A DNA stretch of 64,000 nucleotides, from contig CAMRHE010000461.1 in the NCBI GenBank assembly GCA_947044405.1, forward strand, positions 806,001-870,000, read 5' to 3'. Numbering within the stretch: the first letter of the stretch is position 1; the number at the start of each line of letters is the position of its first letter. The notes below the pieces were generated by a model that saw only the letters and a list, made by a program, of their open reading frames with translations, was not told the DNA's origin and did no database searches. Position numbers and translations under genes: made by a program. Positions 1-11,007 of this stretch are shown in pieces. The DNA is from Leptodactylus fallax (Eukaryota; Chordata; Amphibia; Anura; Leptodactylidae).

Positions 1-95
1 GGCAAGGAAGGAAAAAAAAAAGAGAGATAGAGACATTTAAATTTGTCAGGTCGTTGCCTGGGGAGCATCGTGCCGGGACCTCAGCCCAGGTTGCG

Positions 96-2850
96 ATGCC
101 TCCAGGAGAGAAAAGGGAGGCGCAGGCACCTCGGGTCACGCCAAGTGGCGGGGTGCCCGGGGTGCCAGCAGTCAAAATGGCGCCTGATAGTACCTTTCAG
201 GTGGTGGCGGACAAGGAGCTCATAGTTGCGGACAAGGCACTCAGGGCAAGGGCAAAAGAAGCCCCCCCTGCGGAGGGGAGTGGCGTAGGGAAACCTCCCT
301 CCCTGGTAGGAGGTTTTAAAATATCGATGGCTTCCCCCAGAGTAAGGTGTAGGAAAGGGGGAGTGGCAGGTGGGCGTGGCTCATCCTCCTCCAGTGCTGA
401 TGAAGCCGGTGATGCGGAGGTCACTTCCGGGGCTAAGGGGGCGTGTCCTCCTACAACATCAGGTGCCGGGGTGACTGTGGATGCGGAGGCCGAGGTAAAA
501 GCGGGGAAGCCATCAGCGAGTGGTGCAGCCGGCCCCGCTGTAAGAAGGAAGACTGCAGGTGTGAATGATGGACGAGTGGAGAAGCTAGTTAAGCAGACAG
601 GTAAGGTAAAGGGGAAAGCGGGTGGGACAAAAGGGGTAATTAGTAGTATTCCTGAAGAAGGTGGTGTAGTATGCATGGGGGTCCAAGAGCCTGTAGTCGG
701 GGAGGCTGCGGGAGGAGGGGCTATTACCATTGCTGCTAAAAAAAAGTATTTCTACTGCTGGTAATATTTCTGTTGTGGCCCCTGTTGTTTCTGGTATTTC
801 TGCTGTTGTCCCTGCTGTTGTCCCTGCTGTTGTTTCTGCTGCTGTTCCTGATGCTGTTCCTGATGCTGTCGTTGCTCCTGTTGTTACTCCTGTCATTGCT
901 CCTGATATTGTTGCTCCTGTTGTCCTCTCTGCCGCTGTTCCTTCTGCTGCAGTTGGAGTGACCCGGTCCGCGGCGGCTATGCCAGGGCGGACTGTTGCCG
1001 CCTCTGGTGCTCCGGTTGCCGTGGCTGGGCTAAGTAGTTCTGCGGGGGTCCCTGGGAGTGGCGCTGGTACTCCGGCAGCGGAGGTTGCTGCGGCCTCCGG
1101 GCCCCCACGCTCCTATGCCAGCGTCGCTTCTGGGGCCCCTGGGGGTGCATCATGTCTTCCGCCGGGCTCCAGGGACGGCGATTTGCAACGGCAGCTCCTG
1201 GAGGCTTTACGGGCGGGCCAGTCCACAATGACCATAGATGGGCAGTCGAGAGACCTTAGGTTCTGGATCGAGCGTTTTGGCCTAGGGAAGTTCCGAGAGG
1301 AAGGAGGTGAGACCAGATGGACTCTCCCTACACCCGGGCGTAGGGGGCCGACACGGAGGAACGTGGCCCGTCTCGTGTGGGGGGGAGCCGGCCCTTGTCC
1401 CCAGAGGAGGGGGGTCGTGGAACTCCTACTCGGGATGGGTTTCAGGGCAAGCGACATCTTTGCCCTGATTCATCCTGTCGGCTCCTCGGAGTTTGACATC
1501 AGCTTTGTTACCCCGGAGGGCTTAGAAACCTTCTGGGGAAACTATAGGCTGGTGAAGGACGAGCCCGCCTGGCGTGACTTTATGGTGTGGGCGGTGTCAC
1601 GCCAGGATAACATTAAGAAAGTGACCGTTTTAACTCGTAACGAGTCACTTTCTTATATGGACATCATGACCTGGCTGAACAGGTTTGGGGAGGTCAAGGA
1701 CTTCCCAAAGAAAAATCTCGACGAGTTCGGGATATGGTCGGGGGCCTGGACCTTCATGGTCAAATTGCGACACGAGGATAACTCGGTGATGCATATCCCG
1801 TCCTCAACCTTCCTTGGGAAAGACAGGATCCTTGTCTTCTACCAGGGGCAGCCAAAACTCTGTCACAGGTGCGGTGACCCCTCACACTTGAGCGCCTCCT
1901 GCCGTGTGCAGAAGTGCGCCATGTGTGGGGAGGTGGGCCATCTCGCGGCGACCTGTGGCAGGGTGCGTTGCCACCTGTGTGGTGTCCTTGGGCACCCGAT
2001 CGGGGCGTGTCCACGGTCTTTCGCCAACACCACCCTTCGGCAAGCGGGAGCAGTTGAGGAGGCTGTCCCTGCTGCGGAGGGGGTGAGTGGGGGAGGAGAG
2101 ACTAGTCTGCCAAGGCAAAGGGAGAAGGCCCAGCCACCATCAAGGGCAAGGAGGCGCGAGAGGAGGAGGGAGCAGAGGGAGGGAGTTATGTGCCTTCCTT
2201 CTGCCCCTGGCTCTGCTGGGCCGGATCCTGATGCCGAGGCAGCAGTGGGCACGACCCTGGTTGAGGAGATGAGGAGACTGCAGAGGGAGGAAGAGGCTGA
2301 CCAGTCGTCTTCTTCTCAGTACGTCAGTGCTGGGGAGGGAGAGACGGTCAAGCGGAGAAAGTCACCGAGTAAAGTGAGGGCAAAAACATCTGCCCCCCCC
2401 CCCCCCCCGACGAAGGAACGCAGACTCGACGGCCCTCTAGTGGTAGGTCCCAACCGGTACCAATCCCTCTGTGAGGATGCGTCGGCCTCAGGGGAGGCTT
2501 CAGAGGGAGAGGTGGAGCCGTCAGGGGCTGCTGAGTCTCCCTCCGGGAGGGGCCCCCTGCCCTCTGGGGGGGAGGCTGGCCTGGAGCCTGGAGGAGGAGA
2601 TGATGCACCCAGGGCCGAAGTTGCTACTGTCTCTGCGACCACTGTAACTCCTCAGGGAGAAGTTGCGGGGGAGGTCCATCCCTCCTCTGGCCAAACCGCA
2701 CCGGGGGAGGTGATGGACCAATCCCAATGTAAGAAGAGGACCCGCAAGACGAGGAGAAGTCGCGGGTCCTCTTCAGACTCATCTAGGGGTGGTGGTGATA
2801 GGAGGAAAGGGGGTGGGAAGCTGAAGGTCATTGAGCTCAATCGGTCTTAA
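96..2850 (+). pseudogene. LINE ORF1: CCHC nucleic-acid-binding protein, one frameshift
   Basis: The likely start is the ATG at 96, in frame with 54-764. The frame changes at an A8 run (738-745): 96-764 ends in KKKYFYCW-stop, while the next frame continues without interruption from about 740 to the TAA at 2848-2850. One A fewer would restore a single frame of about 917 codons. Order: Ala/Gly/Lys-rich N-terminus; a Val/Pro/Ala repeat encoded by imperfect GTTCCTGCT units (775-955); a conserved region with an RRM-like segment (about 1600-1840, ending VFYQGQPKLCHRCG); three zinc knuckles in a row (CHRCGDPSHLSASC, CAMCGEVGHLAATC, CHLCGVLGHPIGAC; about 1861-2010); an acidic/Ser region; and a basic tail (KKRTRKTRRSRG). 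Such proteins bind element RNA and form the retrotransposition particle. The family role is known; this copy's activity is not. Confidence 0.8.
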
Positions 2851-2852
2851 TG
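2848..2852 (+). promoter_or_regulatory. TAATG stop-start overlap between LINE ORF1 and ORF2
   Basis: The ORF1 stop TAA (2848-2850) shares its last A with the ORF2 start ATG (2850-2852). This is the arrangement reported for termination-reinitiation of ORF2 in the silkworm LINE SART1. Use of the same mechanism here is inferred from the overlap. Confidence 0.6.
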
Positions 2853-5800
2853 GCAGTCCCCTCTCCACTGACGCTGGCCACCATTAATGTGGCCAGCATT
2901 AAGTCTGATACGGCTAGGTTTGCAGCCTTTGATTTTCTTGGCCGGGTTGAAGCTGACATTTTGTTTTTGCAGGAGACCAGGCTCTGTACTCTATCAGAGA
3001 TAAACAGAGCAAGGAGGGAGTGGCGCAGGGGGCCCTCCTACTGGTCTCTTGCGGCTGAGCCGTATAGTGGAGTGGTGGTGCTTTTTACCGCAGAGGTGAA
3101 ATGCCAGCGACTGATCGAGCTCGAAATGGGAAGGTGCCTAGTCTTAGACGTCTTCATGAAGGGGCAAAGCCTGCGCCTCATTAACATCTACGGTCCCCAG
3201 ACAAAGTGGGACCGTAAAAGCCTCTTTATGAAGATTAAGCCTTTTCTTTTTACGGGCAAACAAGTCATCTTTGGTGGGGATTTTAATACCATAACTAGAC
3301 CCCAAGACCGAGGAGGTACCAGAGATAGACTGCCCTATGATGGCGCCGCGTTAAATAGAATAGTGAGTGAAGCTCGCCTGGAGGATATCCACATCAGGCA
3401 TTCCCCAGGTCACCGTGGGTTCACCTTTCAGAGAGGTAGTGTTAGGTCTAGGATAGATAGGTTTTTTTTGAAGGAGAATTCCGTCACCACCCCTGTGTCC
3501 GTGGTGGAGGTGGAGTTCTCTGATCACTGTCTAATTTTGTTTTCTTTGAATATTTCAGAGACCCTCCGGAGAGGAAGAGGTTTGTGGAGGCTGAATTCGT
3601 CACTCCTTGAGGAGGCAGCTGTAAGACAAGCCTTTGAGGAGTTTCTTCAGGATCAGGTACTATTACTGGGTCTTGAAGGTACTAGGTCAGAGTGGTGGGA
3701 GATATTCAAAAAAAAGGGTGGCGGGATTTTTCCGCCGGCTCTCAAGCCTCAGGTCACTGGACATGTACCGCATGTACACTGCACTGAGGAAGAGACTTGG
3801 ACATCTGGTCTCGACCGGAGGTAGCCAGGAGGATATCTCCGGTGTGAAGGCTTTGCTCAAAAGGTGTCAGTACGATAGGCACGCATCTTTGGTTCTTGAG
3901 AGGGATTTCGGGAAATACCGCTCGCCCGACCCCTACAGGAACTGTAAGATGTCAGTGACTTGTAAGACAGTAACAGGCCTGATTGACAGTACAGGATCCC
4001 TGACAAGATCCAGGTCAGGGATCTTGGAGGTCGTCAGGTCCTTCTACTCGAACCTTTTGGCAAAGAAGGAACTGAATCGGGATCGGATTTCAGGTTTCTT
4101 GGCTGAAGCCATTCCTGAGTCAGCAGAAGACCCTTCTCTTGGTGTTTTGATAGAACCTATAAGGGAAGAGGAAGTCGTCAGGGCTATTGAGGGTCTTGCC
4201 CTCAAGAAGTCACCTGGCCCAGATGGCTTAACATCTGAGTTCTATCGGACCTTTAAAGGAGCTTTGGCTCCCCTCTTGACTGACGTGCTTAATGAGTGTC
4301 TATCCTCGGGCACTCTGCCGAAGTCAATGAGGAGGTCCGCCCTTATAGTTCTGTCAAAGGGTAAGGATCCGAGCCATATTGAGAACTGGCGGCCCATAGC
4401 ACTTCTCAATACGGACCGAAAGATTCTGGCGAAGGTACTTTTCAACCGGCTGGTACAGTTTGCGCCCCGGCTCCTCTCGCCGGCTCAGCACTGCTCTGTT
4501 CCCGGTCGTAGCACCTTAAGTGCGGTCCTGAGTGTCAGGGAGGCTGTGGAGCAGAGTAGGGCAGGTCGGTGGAAGGGGTACTTGCTGTCCCTAGATCAGG
4601 CTAAGGCTTTTGACAGGGTGAATCATGAGTATTTGTGGTCAACTCTCTCGAGGTATGGCCTGCCTGGGGGGTTCATTCAGTGGCTGCAGACCTTATACGC
4701 TGGGGCTGAGTCTTTCCCACTTGTGAATGGTTGGGTTGGTCGTCCGTTTGAGGTGGGGTCGGGCGTCCGACAGGGATGTCCCTTGAGCCCGCTACTGTAT
4801 GTGTTCGCCATTGATCCCCTGATCAGGCGGATTAATGGTGGGCCGGTGGCGGGAGTCAGGATGGACCTGGAGGGCACCGGTTCCCCTTTGAGGACAGTAG
4901 CCTACGCGGATGATGTCACTGTTCTTGTCTCGTCACGGGAGGAGCTTGAATGGGTGATGTCTGAAGTGGACAGTTACTCGGAGGCTTCCGGATCAGCTGT
5001 AAACAGGAATAAGTGTGGAAGCCTCTGGCTGGGAGGGGGAGAGCCTGGTTTTTCTCTCCCGGACACCCTCCCAGAACCCCAGGGGTCTGTAAAGATCTTA
5101 GGCATCCATTTTGGCCAGGGTGATTACCCACTCCAAAATTGGGAAGGTAGGCTTAAGGATGTCGCCCAGAGAGTTGATTGCTGGAAGGGTTGGTCTTTGA
5201 CCCTGAGAGAAAGGGTTCACCTTGCCAAAGCCTTCCTGCTCCCGTTGGTGATCTATCTAGGTAGCGTCTGTGCCTTGCCAGAGTCTTGTTGGAGTAGGAT
5301 CTGTTGCCTGTTCTTCCAACTGTTATGGGGGAACAGGCTCAACCTAATCAGGAGGGAGGTTACATACCGCACAAGGAGGCTAGGGGGTTAAATATGGTTA
5401 ACCCCGTGGTGTTCTTAATGAACACCTTTCTTAAGATCAATTTACCAAACCTCTCCTCCGAGGGGGCTCCTTCGTGGGTAGCCTTCTGCCAGGGGTGGTT
5501 TCGGCCCTTCTTCCAGAAATGGGAGTCAGGAGGGCAAGTGAAAGATCTTCGTGCACCCCATGGATATCTCCCGGCCTATGCTTCCCTGGTCCTGAAAGTG
5601 ATTCGTCGGTGGGGTCTGGGGGCGTGGGAGATCAGGACTCAGTCAAGACGTTTTCTTGACGACAAGGTCCTGTTGACCCGCTTCCAGAAGCCTCTGGCGC
5701 TCAAAGATTGCCCAGGAGAAACCTTAGAGGGAGGGTTGCGTTTTCTTAACTCCAAAAGGTTTCCTCGGAAGTTTTGGGATCTGACCTGGCGCTGCCTCCT

Positions 5801-6257
5801 AGGTAAGTTATATGTGAGGGGGAACTTGAAGTACCGGAACTCCGACGAGCGAGGCTGCCCTCGGGAGGAGTGTGGCGACATGCTGGAAAGCATGGAGCAC
5901 TTCCTGCTTCAGTGCCCCTTCAATATAAGGGTTTGCAAATTGGTGGGGACCTCCACCGGTTGGCTGCGGCTGGCTGGCCTTTCCTATGCCGAGTGGGCCT
6001 ATGGGGCATTCAAACACCCAGAGGGCAGGGACTGCCAAACACTTTTTGTAGTTAGTGCAGTGGTCAGGTTTCACCTATGGTCAGCACGGTGTTTAGTATC
6101 GACGAGAGGCAAAATCCTCCCAGAGGTGGAGGTGGTTAAAAACATCATGGTGGACCTGGTGAGGGTGCGCTCTCGGGAGTACGAGGGGCTGGGCGCAGAA
6201 AGGGCTGGTACCCTCTGGAGGGGGTTCACTTTTTTCTGTTCCCTGAGGGTTAGATAA
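2850..6257 (+). pseudogene. LINE ORF2: endonuclease plus reverse transcriptase, two frameshifts
   Basis: The polyprotein that nicks target DNA and reverse-transcribes element RNA. Endonuclease (about 2860-3540): TINVASIKSD, FLQETRL, INIYGPQ, GGDFNTI, RIDRFF and FSDHCLI hold the expected Asn, Glu, Tyr, Asp/Asn and His positions. Reverse transcriptase (about 4195-5000): KKSPGPDGLTSEFY, LSLDQAKAFDRVNHEYL, GVRQGCPLSPLLY and the catalytic YADD at about 4903-4914. The C-terminal part has NPVVFLMNTFLKIN and a Cys/His cluster (CPREEC...EHFLLQC, about 5850-5915). The frame shifts at an A8 run (3708-3715) and returns at a G5 run (5383-5387); one A fewer and one G more would make a single frame of about 1135 codons. 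All catalytic motifs are retained. The start ATG at 2850 overlaps the ORF1 stop. Confidence 0.85.
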
Positions 6258-7400
6258 GGGATTTAAAGTAGGTTAGTTAGGTTAGGGCCAGATAGAGATA
6301 GGTAGGGCAAGGTTTGCACGAGGGGTGGGGTTTATTATTTTCTGATAGGGAGGGACAGGTAGGGACAGGGTATGGACAGAATGATAGATAGGGATATAGC
6401 GGTAGGGCGAGTAGACAGGGATGGGCCTCCTGTGCTCTCTTCCTGGTGGAGGGCTGGCGTGTCACCACATAGGCATTTTTGTTTTGGAAATCAGATGGAA
6501 GGGTAAGAGGCTTGAGGATAACCGACCCTAGGCCCATGGGAGGTTCATGGGAGGGAAGGTAATTTAACAGGTTATGTAGGATGGTGGGTTTTTGTTACTT
6601 GTCTGGTATTTGTTATTTGTTATTGTTGTTGTTCATATGTTGTGTCCATTTTCCCATTTTCCATTTTTCCATTTTTTTTCATTTTCCATTTCCATTTCCA
6701 TTTTTCATATCCATTTCCATATCCCATATTTCATTTTCCACATTCCATAATTCCATTTGTTTAGTAGTTAAGGGGTTTTTCAGGGGGGTAGGTTGTTTGG
6801 GAGGGGGGTTTCTTTTTGGGGGGTGGAGGGTTTGGTTTATAGGTTTTCGTGTGCCCGGCCTGGCTCTGGACTACGCGGACATGGGAGGACATGAGGCGGA
6901 GAGCCAGGTTGGGTTTCAGGGGCTTGGTGGTGGGTGGTGCCAGCACCAGGACTATGCGGACATGGGAGGACATGGGGCGTGGCGCTGGCCGGGTGTGGTG
7001 AGGGGGAAAAAAAAAAAAAAAAATTTTTTTTAGTAAGTTTCAGTTGGGGATTTTGTTAGTGTTATAAGTTTCCGTTATAAGTTTCCGTTATATGTTTCCA
7101 TTGTATATTGTTCATTTAGATTTTCTTTTGTTAGAGTTTTTGACTGACGGATGACTGGAGAAAGACGGGAGAAGAGTGAAAGGTGGCGTGAAAGGCGGAG
7201 TGAAAGGCAGAATGGATGGGGCTGGTTCGCGATTGTTTTTTTTTTTTTTTTTTTTTGTCCTGGTGTTTTCTTGTATTTTATTTGTTGATGGTTTTATGCT
7301 ATGTTTTAGATTTATGTATTGTCTCTGTTTATAGTTTTTATATTGTATTTTCGTATGTGACAGTGTTTGTGAACTTTTTCTACTTTTCTAATAAAATAGT
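6258..7400 (+). other. LINE 3' UTR with short tandem repeats
   Basis: Non-coding tail after ORF2. It holds GGTTAGGTAGG-like repeats (6265-6420), a CCATTT-rich pyrimidine tract (6645-6755), a 26-bp segment (GGACTAYGCGGACATGGGAG then GACATG) present twice at about 6868 and 6949, an A18/T8 run at 7005-7031, three copies of an 11-bp unit GTTATAAGTTT-CC (about 7060-7102), and three 12-bp GTGAAAGGNGGN units (about 7178-7212). An AATAAA at 7390-7395 could be its polyadenylation signal. The end point is approximate. Confidence 0.5.
7390..7395 (+). terminator. AATAAA polyadenylation signal, probable LINE 3' end
   Basis: AATAAA lies about 30 bases before the TTAA that starts the next element, in the position expected for the LINE 3' end. 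There is no poly(A) tail directly after it, so this is only plausible. Confidence 0.3.
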
Positions 7401-7422
7401 TCCAATTCCTTCGACAACCTCT

Positions 7423-7797
7423 TTAAAGGATTTATCCATCTTCCTAATATTGATGGCCTGTCCTTAGGATAGGCCATCAATATTACATCTACGATGATAC
7501 AACAGCCAGGACCTCTGCAGATCAGCTTTTCCAAGACAATGCGGCTACAGGTAAAGGTAACAATTCTTGGAGCCACGCTGTTCACTTGCCATACAAGGTG
7601 TAGCAGTAGGTTTAGGTAGTGCAGTGATGCACATGGTATAGTAGGTGAGCAGCATGGCTCCCGGCATGTTATTACCTTTAGCCGCCCTGTCTTGGTACCG
7701 CTGATCTGCAGGGGTTCTGATGGTGTGCCCCTAGAAACAATCCCACTGGGGGGCCCAAACCCCCCCCCCCCCCCCCCCGTCTGTGGTGAAGTCCCCA
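7423..7797. mobile_element. T2-like MITE, left end with inner inverted arms
   Basis: Starts TTAAAGGATTTATCC at a TTAA, matching the TTAAAGGRR terminus I know from Xenopus T2 MITEs. A stem-loop follows (TAATATTGATGGCCTGTCC / GGATAGGCCATCAATATTA, 7446-7486). Inner arms ACCTCTGCAGATCAGCTT (about 7510) and CGCTGATCTGCAGGGGTTC (about 7698) form a second inverted repeat. No matching right TTAA end is seen; the right side runs into poly-C at 7760-7779, so it looks truncated. Confidence 0.45.
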
Positions 7798-7919
7798 TAA
7801 CAGTTGTTGTGTTGGGGGGCCTTGTCATCGGTTGGGGGGGGCCCTTTTTTTTTTTTTTAAACAAAAGCAAACCCCCCCTTCTACTATAAAATTTTATTCC
7901 TTTCTTTTTCCCCCCCCCT
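7798..7919. other. Homopolymer-rich junction
   Basis: Dense G, T, A and C runs (GGGGGGG, T12, C7, C9) separate the preceding MITE from the Tc1 fragment. No gene is seen. Such runs are prone to assembly error. Confidence 0.4.
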
Positions 7920-8531
7920 TGCTGAGAAGCTTTTTGGAGATGGAATTTTCATTTTCCAACAGGACTTGGCACCTGTTCATACTGCCAAAAGTACCAATAC
8001 TGGTTTAATAACCACAGTATCACTGTGCTTGATTGGCCAGAAAACTCGCCTGACCTTAACCCCATAGAGAATCTATGGGGTATTGTCAAGAGGAAGATAA
8101 GAGACACCAGACCCAACAATGCAGATGAGCTGAAGGCTGCTATCAAAGCAACCTGGGCTTCCATAACACCTCTGCAGTGGCACAGGCTGATTGCCTCCAT
8201 GCCACGCCGCATTGATGCAGTCATTCATGCAAAAGGAGCCCCAACCAAGTATTGAGTGCATTTACTGTACATACTTTTCATTTGGCCAACATTTCTGTGT
8301 TAAATAATTTTTTTACAGTTGGTCTTATATAATAATCTAATTTTCTGAGATAATGGCTTTTGGGTTTTCCTTGGCTGTAAGCCATAATCAGCAACATTAA
8401 CATAAATAAACTCTTGAAAAAGTTCACTCTGTTTGCAATGACTCAATATAATATGTGTTTCACTTTTTCAATTGAATTACTAAAAAAAAAATAACTTTTT
8501 GATGATATTCTAATTTATTAAGATGCACTTG
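7920..8531 (+). mobile_element. Tc1/mariner element, 5'-truncated
   Basis: Only the 3' third of a Tc1 element remains: transposase C-terminus, then a 3' UTR and a right terminal repeat (AACTTTTTGATGATATTCTA, then TTTATTAAGATGCACTTG) ending before a TA at 8532-8533. This terminal repeat is one I recognise from Tc1 families of fish and frogs. The left end is lost near the homopolymer junction. Confidence 0.75.
7940..8255 (+). pseudogene. Tc1 transposase C-terminal remnant
   Basis: Two frames together give the C-terminal catalytic part of a DD34E transposase. The first (about 7940-8020) reads FQQDLAPVHTAKS, holding the second aspartate. After a frameshift near 8000-8025 the frame 8025-8255 reads LDWPENSPDLNPIENLWGIV, holding the catalytic glutamate (IENLW), and ends APTKY-stop. 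The N-terminal DNA-binding part and first aspartate are missing, so it cannot be active. Confidence 0.8.
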
Positions 8532-8629
8532 TACCATTATAAAGAACAATTTGTCCCACAAACATTAAGTACTATCATGGCTCTGTGAATGGAAAAATAA
8601 AAAGTTTATGGAGTTTGGAAGGTGGGGAG

Positions 8630-9327
8630 TAGAGATGAGCGAATTTTTCAAAAATTCGATTTGGCGGCTTCCCCGAATTTTCTGATACGATTCTCTTCGA
8701 TCCGAATTAATTCGCAGCAAATTGCATTAAAAAACAACTATTTCCTGGCTGCAGAAAGCCTGTATAGTCATGTGCCTTGCAGTGGTTTTTAGTGATGTCC
8801 CACTAGGGGACCTGAACCAGCAATGCACTGATCGCTGGTTCAGCACTATAGACTGCAATACACGTGTATTGCAGTCTATAGAGAAAGTCAGCCTATGCAG
8901 ACGAATAGGCTGACTTCCTCACTTCTGAGCAGGATCAACCAGGTACAGGGGGCTACTAGCAGACCCCGGGCTGCAGAAAATGCATATCGGCACCCCCCCC
9001 GAACTCGCCGTGGAGGGTGCCGAGGGGGACACATAGCATGGCATAACCCTTTACATGCTGTGGTCATGTTTGACCGCGGCATCCAAGGGGTTAAAACCCG
9101 CGGTCGGAGCACAGGGTTATGGAGCAGGATGTTAGCTGTCAGTTACAGCTAAGACCCGCTTCCAATGCCGTGGGCGGTCGCAAAGGGGTTAAAGGGCTGT
9201 GACATCACAGGGCTGACTGGCTGCTGATTGGCTGCATGCATGGCATTGTGGGTGATCCTGCATTCCCAGAGTTCCTTGCCCCATTTCCTAACGTGCAGCA
9301 GCCATTTTATGAAAAAATGTGATATGT
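8630..9327 (+). mobile_element. hAT MITE (TAGAGATGAGCGAA family), right terminus missing
   Basis: Left end TAGAGATGAGCGAATTTTTC at 8630. Its right part (9190-9310: GGGCTGTGACATCACAGGG, GGCATTGTGGGTGATCC) matches the right part of the large hAT at 9336-14926 (14690-14815), so it is a non-autonomous relative. Sequence after 9312 diverges from the terminal repeat, so the right end is lost. It contains a palindrome (TATAGACTGCAATACACGTG..., 8847-8881). The small ORFs within look like chance. Confidence 0.65.
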
Positions 9328-9335
9328 ATTGCCAG
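9328..9335. repeat. Left 8-bp target duplication of the large hAT
   Basis: ATTGCCAG immediately precedes TAGACATGAGCGAA and is repeated exactly at 14927-14934. Eight bases is the hAT superfamily length. Confidence 0.85.
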
Positions 9336-9571
9336 TAGACATGAGCGAATTTTCCAAAGTTCGATTCTGCAGTTCGATTCGAAGTTCAAAAAAAATTTGC
9401 TTCGATACAAATTAATTTGCGGCGAATATCACTAAAAAACACCTATTTCCTGGCTTCAGAGAGCCTGGATAGTGGTGTAGAACACTGTAACGTGCAGTAA
9501 AACGCATAGGCAGCCTACTGTGGTAGTGAAACAATACTGTGAGTCAGAATGACACACACATGACAGACGTC

Positions 9572-10312
9572 CAGGGGCGTAAATATCGGGTTAGCAGAGG
9601 TAGCGGCTGCCACAGGGCCCGGAACATTACAGGGCCCGGAACATTATGGGGCCCGGGACCTGGAGCCCTGTGGCAGCCGCTACCGCGGACCCCACAAACA
9701 CTACTATCGTTATACTCCGGGGTCTTTTGAGACCCCGGAATATAATGATCGGGGGCCCAGGGGAGGTGAGGGAACATAAAAAACACTGTAACTCACCTCT
9801 CCTACGCTCCGCAGGCTTCGGGCCTGTTTGGTGACGTTCCAGACGTCAGCCAACGTCATTATGCGTCGCAAAGCCGGCCTCACTCACGCGAGATCTGGTC
9901 CAACATTGAAGATGGCCGAAGTAGCGCACGGGAGTGCAGCGGAGCCAGGGAGAGGTAAGAAGCATTGTTTTTTATGTTTGTATCCTCCCCTGGGTCTCCG
10001 ATCATTATACTCTGGGGTCTGAAAAGACCCCAGAGTATAATAATCGTTCATGCGTGGTCCACTATGGGGCATACTACTGTATGTAGGGGCCACTATGGGG
10101 CATAATACTGTGGGCAGGGGCCACTATGGGGAATGCTACTGTGAGCAGGGGCCACTATGGGGTATGGGGCATAATTCTGAGTGCAGGGGTTACTATGGGG
10201 CATAATACAGTTCGCAGGAATGCGGATTATGCGGGGGGGGCGGCAGTTTGGGGGGGGGGCCCCCATGTCAAATGTTTGCCTTGGGGCCCAGCCATTCCTA
10301 GTTACACCACTG
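9572..10312 (-). mobile_element. hAT-like MITE (CAGKGGCGTAA ends), copy 1
   Basis: Ends CAGGGGCGTAA (9572) and AGTTACACCACTG (to 10312) are near-inverted. The flanking 8-mers CAGACGTC and CAGGCGAC agree at 6 of 8 positions, consistent with an old hAT duplication. It is the same family as 39498-40053 in opposite orientation; strand is set relative to that copy. It contains internal palindromes around TATACTCYGGGGTCT (9710-9750, 10005-10045). Confidence 0.7.
10053..10215. repeat. Minisatellite, GGGGCCACTATGGGGCATA units
   Basis: About four imperfect copies of a 30-45-bp unit containing CACTATGGGGCATAATACTG, inside the hAT MITE. Confidence 0.7.
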
Positions 10313-10559
10313 CAGGCGACACTCTTAGAATCGCTGCACACTTCCCTTATTTGGGCATTTATGGGGCCAAAACTGACCAACTAACTCAAGTGTGAACCCA
10401 GCCTTACAGGTCCATGTTAGTGCCAGGTAGAAAGAACTGTGCAGAGACTCAACATCCTACAGTAGCGTGAAAGAGCGCACTCCTTTTACACCTTCGTCTG
10501 CAGATTCCACATAGATGTCGATAGAGTGGCAAGACGATATAATGTGAAGTTGGCAGCAG

Positions 10560-10850
10560 CATCAGGATGCCATACAGTGACCCAGTGGCAGCAGCATTAG
10601 TAGGACATACAGTGACCCAGCAGTGGCAGCGGCATGAGGAGAACATACAGTGACCCAGTGGCAGAGGTGGAAGTAGTAGCAGCCTTAGGGGGGCATACAA
10701 TGACCCAGTGGCTGCGGAATGAGGAGGGCATACAGTGACCCAGTGGTAGCGGCATGAGGAGTACACAGAGTGACCCTGTGGCAGCGGCATGAGCAGGACA
10801 CAAAGTGGGAAGCAGCACGAGGAGGATATACAATGACCCAATTCCTCCCC
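10560..10850. repeat. Minisatellite, ACAGTGACCCAGTGGCAGC units
   Basis: About seven degenerate copies of a roughly 40-bp unit (CATACAGTGACCCAGTGGCAGCGGCATGAGGAG-like), upstream of the hAT transposase. Minus-strand ORFs here are only translations of the repeat. Confidence 0.75.
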
Positions 10851-10944
10851 TGTGTGACTTTGTTCGCCCAGGCAAACAAGGAGTAGAACAGCGTGACACC
10901 GCTGTTCCCTGCACATGTGGTATGCTGAAGGAGCATACACCATA

Positions 10945-11007
10945 TTTAAAGGTGTTTATTAGTGTGGAAACCCATAAGGAGGACCATATTCGCCATTTTG
11001 TTCCCAG
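10945..11007. repeat. Inverted repeat arm, left, in the hAT
   Basis: Sixty-three bases (TTTAAAGGTGTTTATTAGTG ... GCCATTTTGTTCCCA) that recur inverted at 14231-14293 with only a few mismatches, enclosing the transposase region. Confidence 0.8.

Larger units (their letters stand above)
1..7400 (+). mobile_element. Tx1-clade (L1-group) LINE, nearly complete
   Basis: Non-LTR retrotransposon with the order short 5' leader (1-95, probably continuing left of the window), ORF1 with three CCHC knuckles, ORF2 with an apurinic-type endonuclease then reverse transcriptase, and a 3' UTR of about 1.1 kb. The CCHC-type ORF1 and the ORF2 C-terminal half (RRLGG then NPVVFLMNTFLKIN, then a Cys/His cluster) are what I associate with the Tx1 clade, known from Xenopus. 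Its reading frames are broken only at three homopolymers, so it is either a young insertion or an intact copy with sequencing errors. The 3' limit is uncertain; a T2-like MITE begins at the TTAA at 7423. Target-site specificity, common in Tx1 elements, cannot be judged because the 5' flank is outside the window. Confidence 0.8.

Noticed and set aside
197..2727. Several antisense ORFs over the LINE ORF1
   Set aside because: Shadows in GC-rich coding DNA with no recognisable domain, whereas the plus strand carries zinc knuckles.
7740..7920. Poly-C/poly-G and poly-T runs as regulatory or G-quadruplex elements
   Set aside because: Most simply a degraded junction of mobile elements; length of such runs is unreliable in assemblies.
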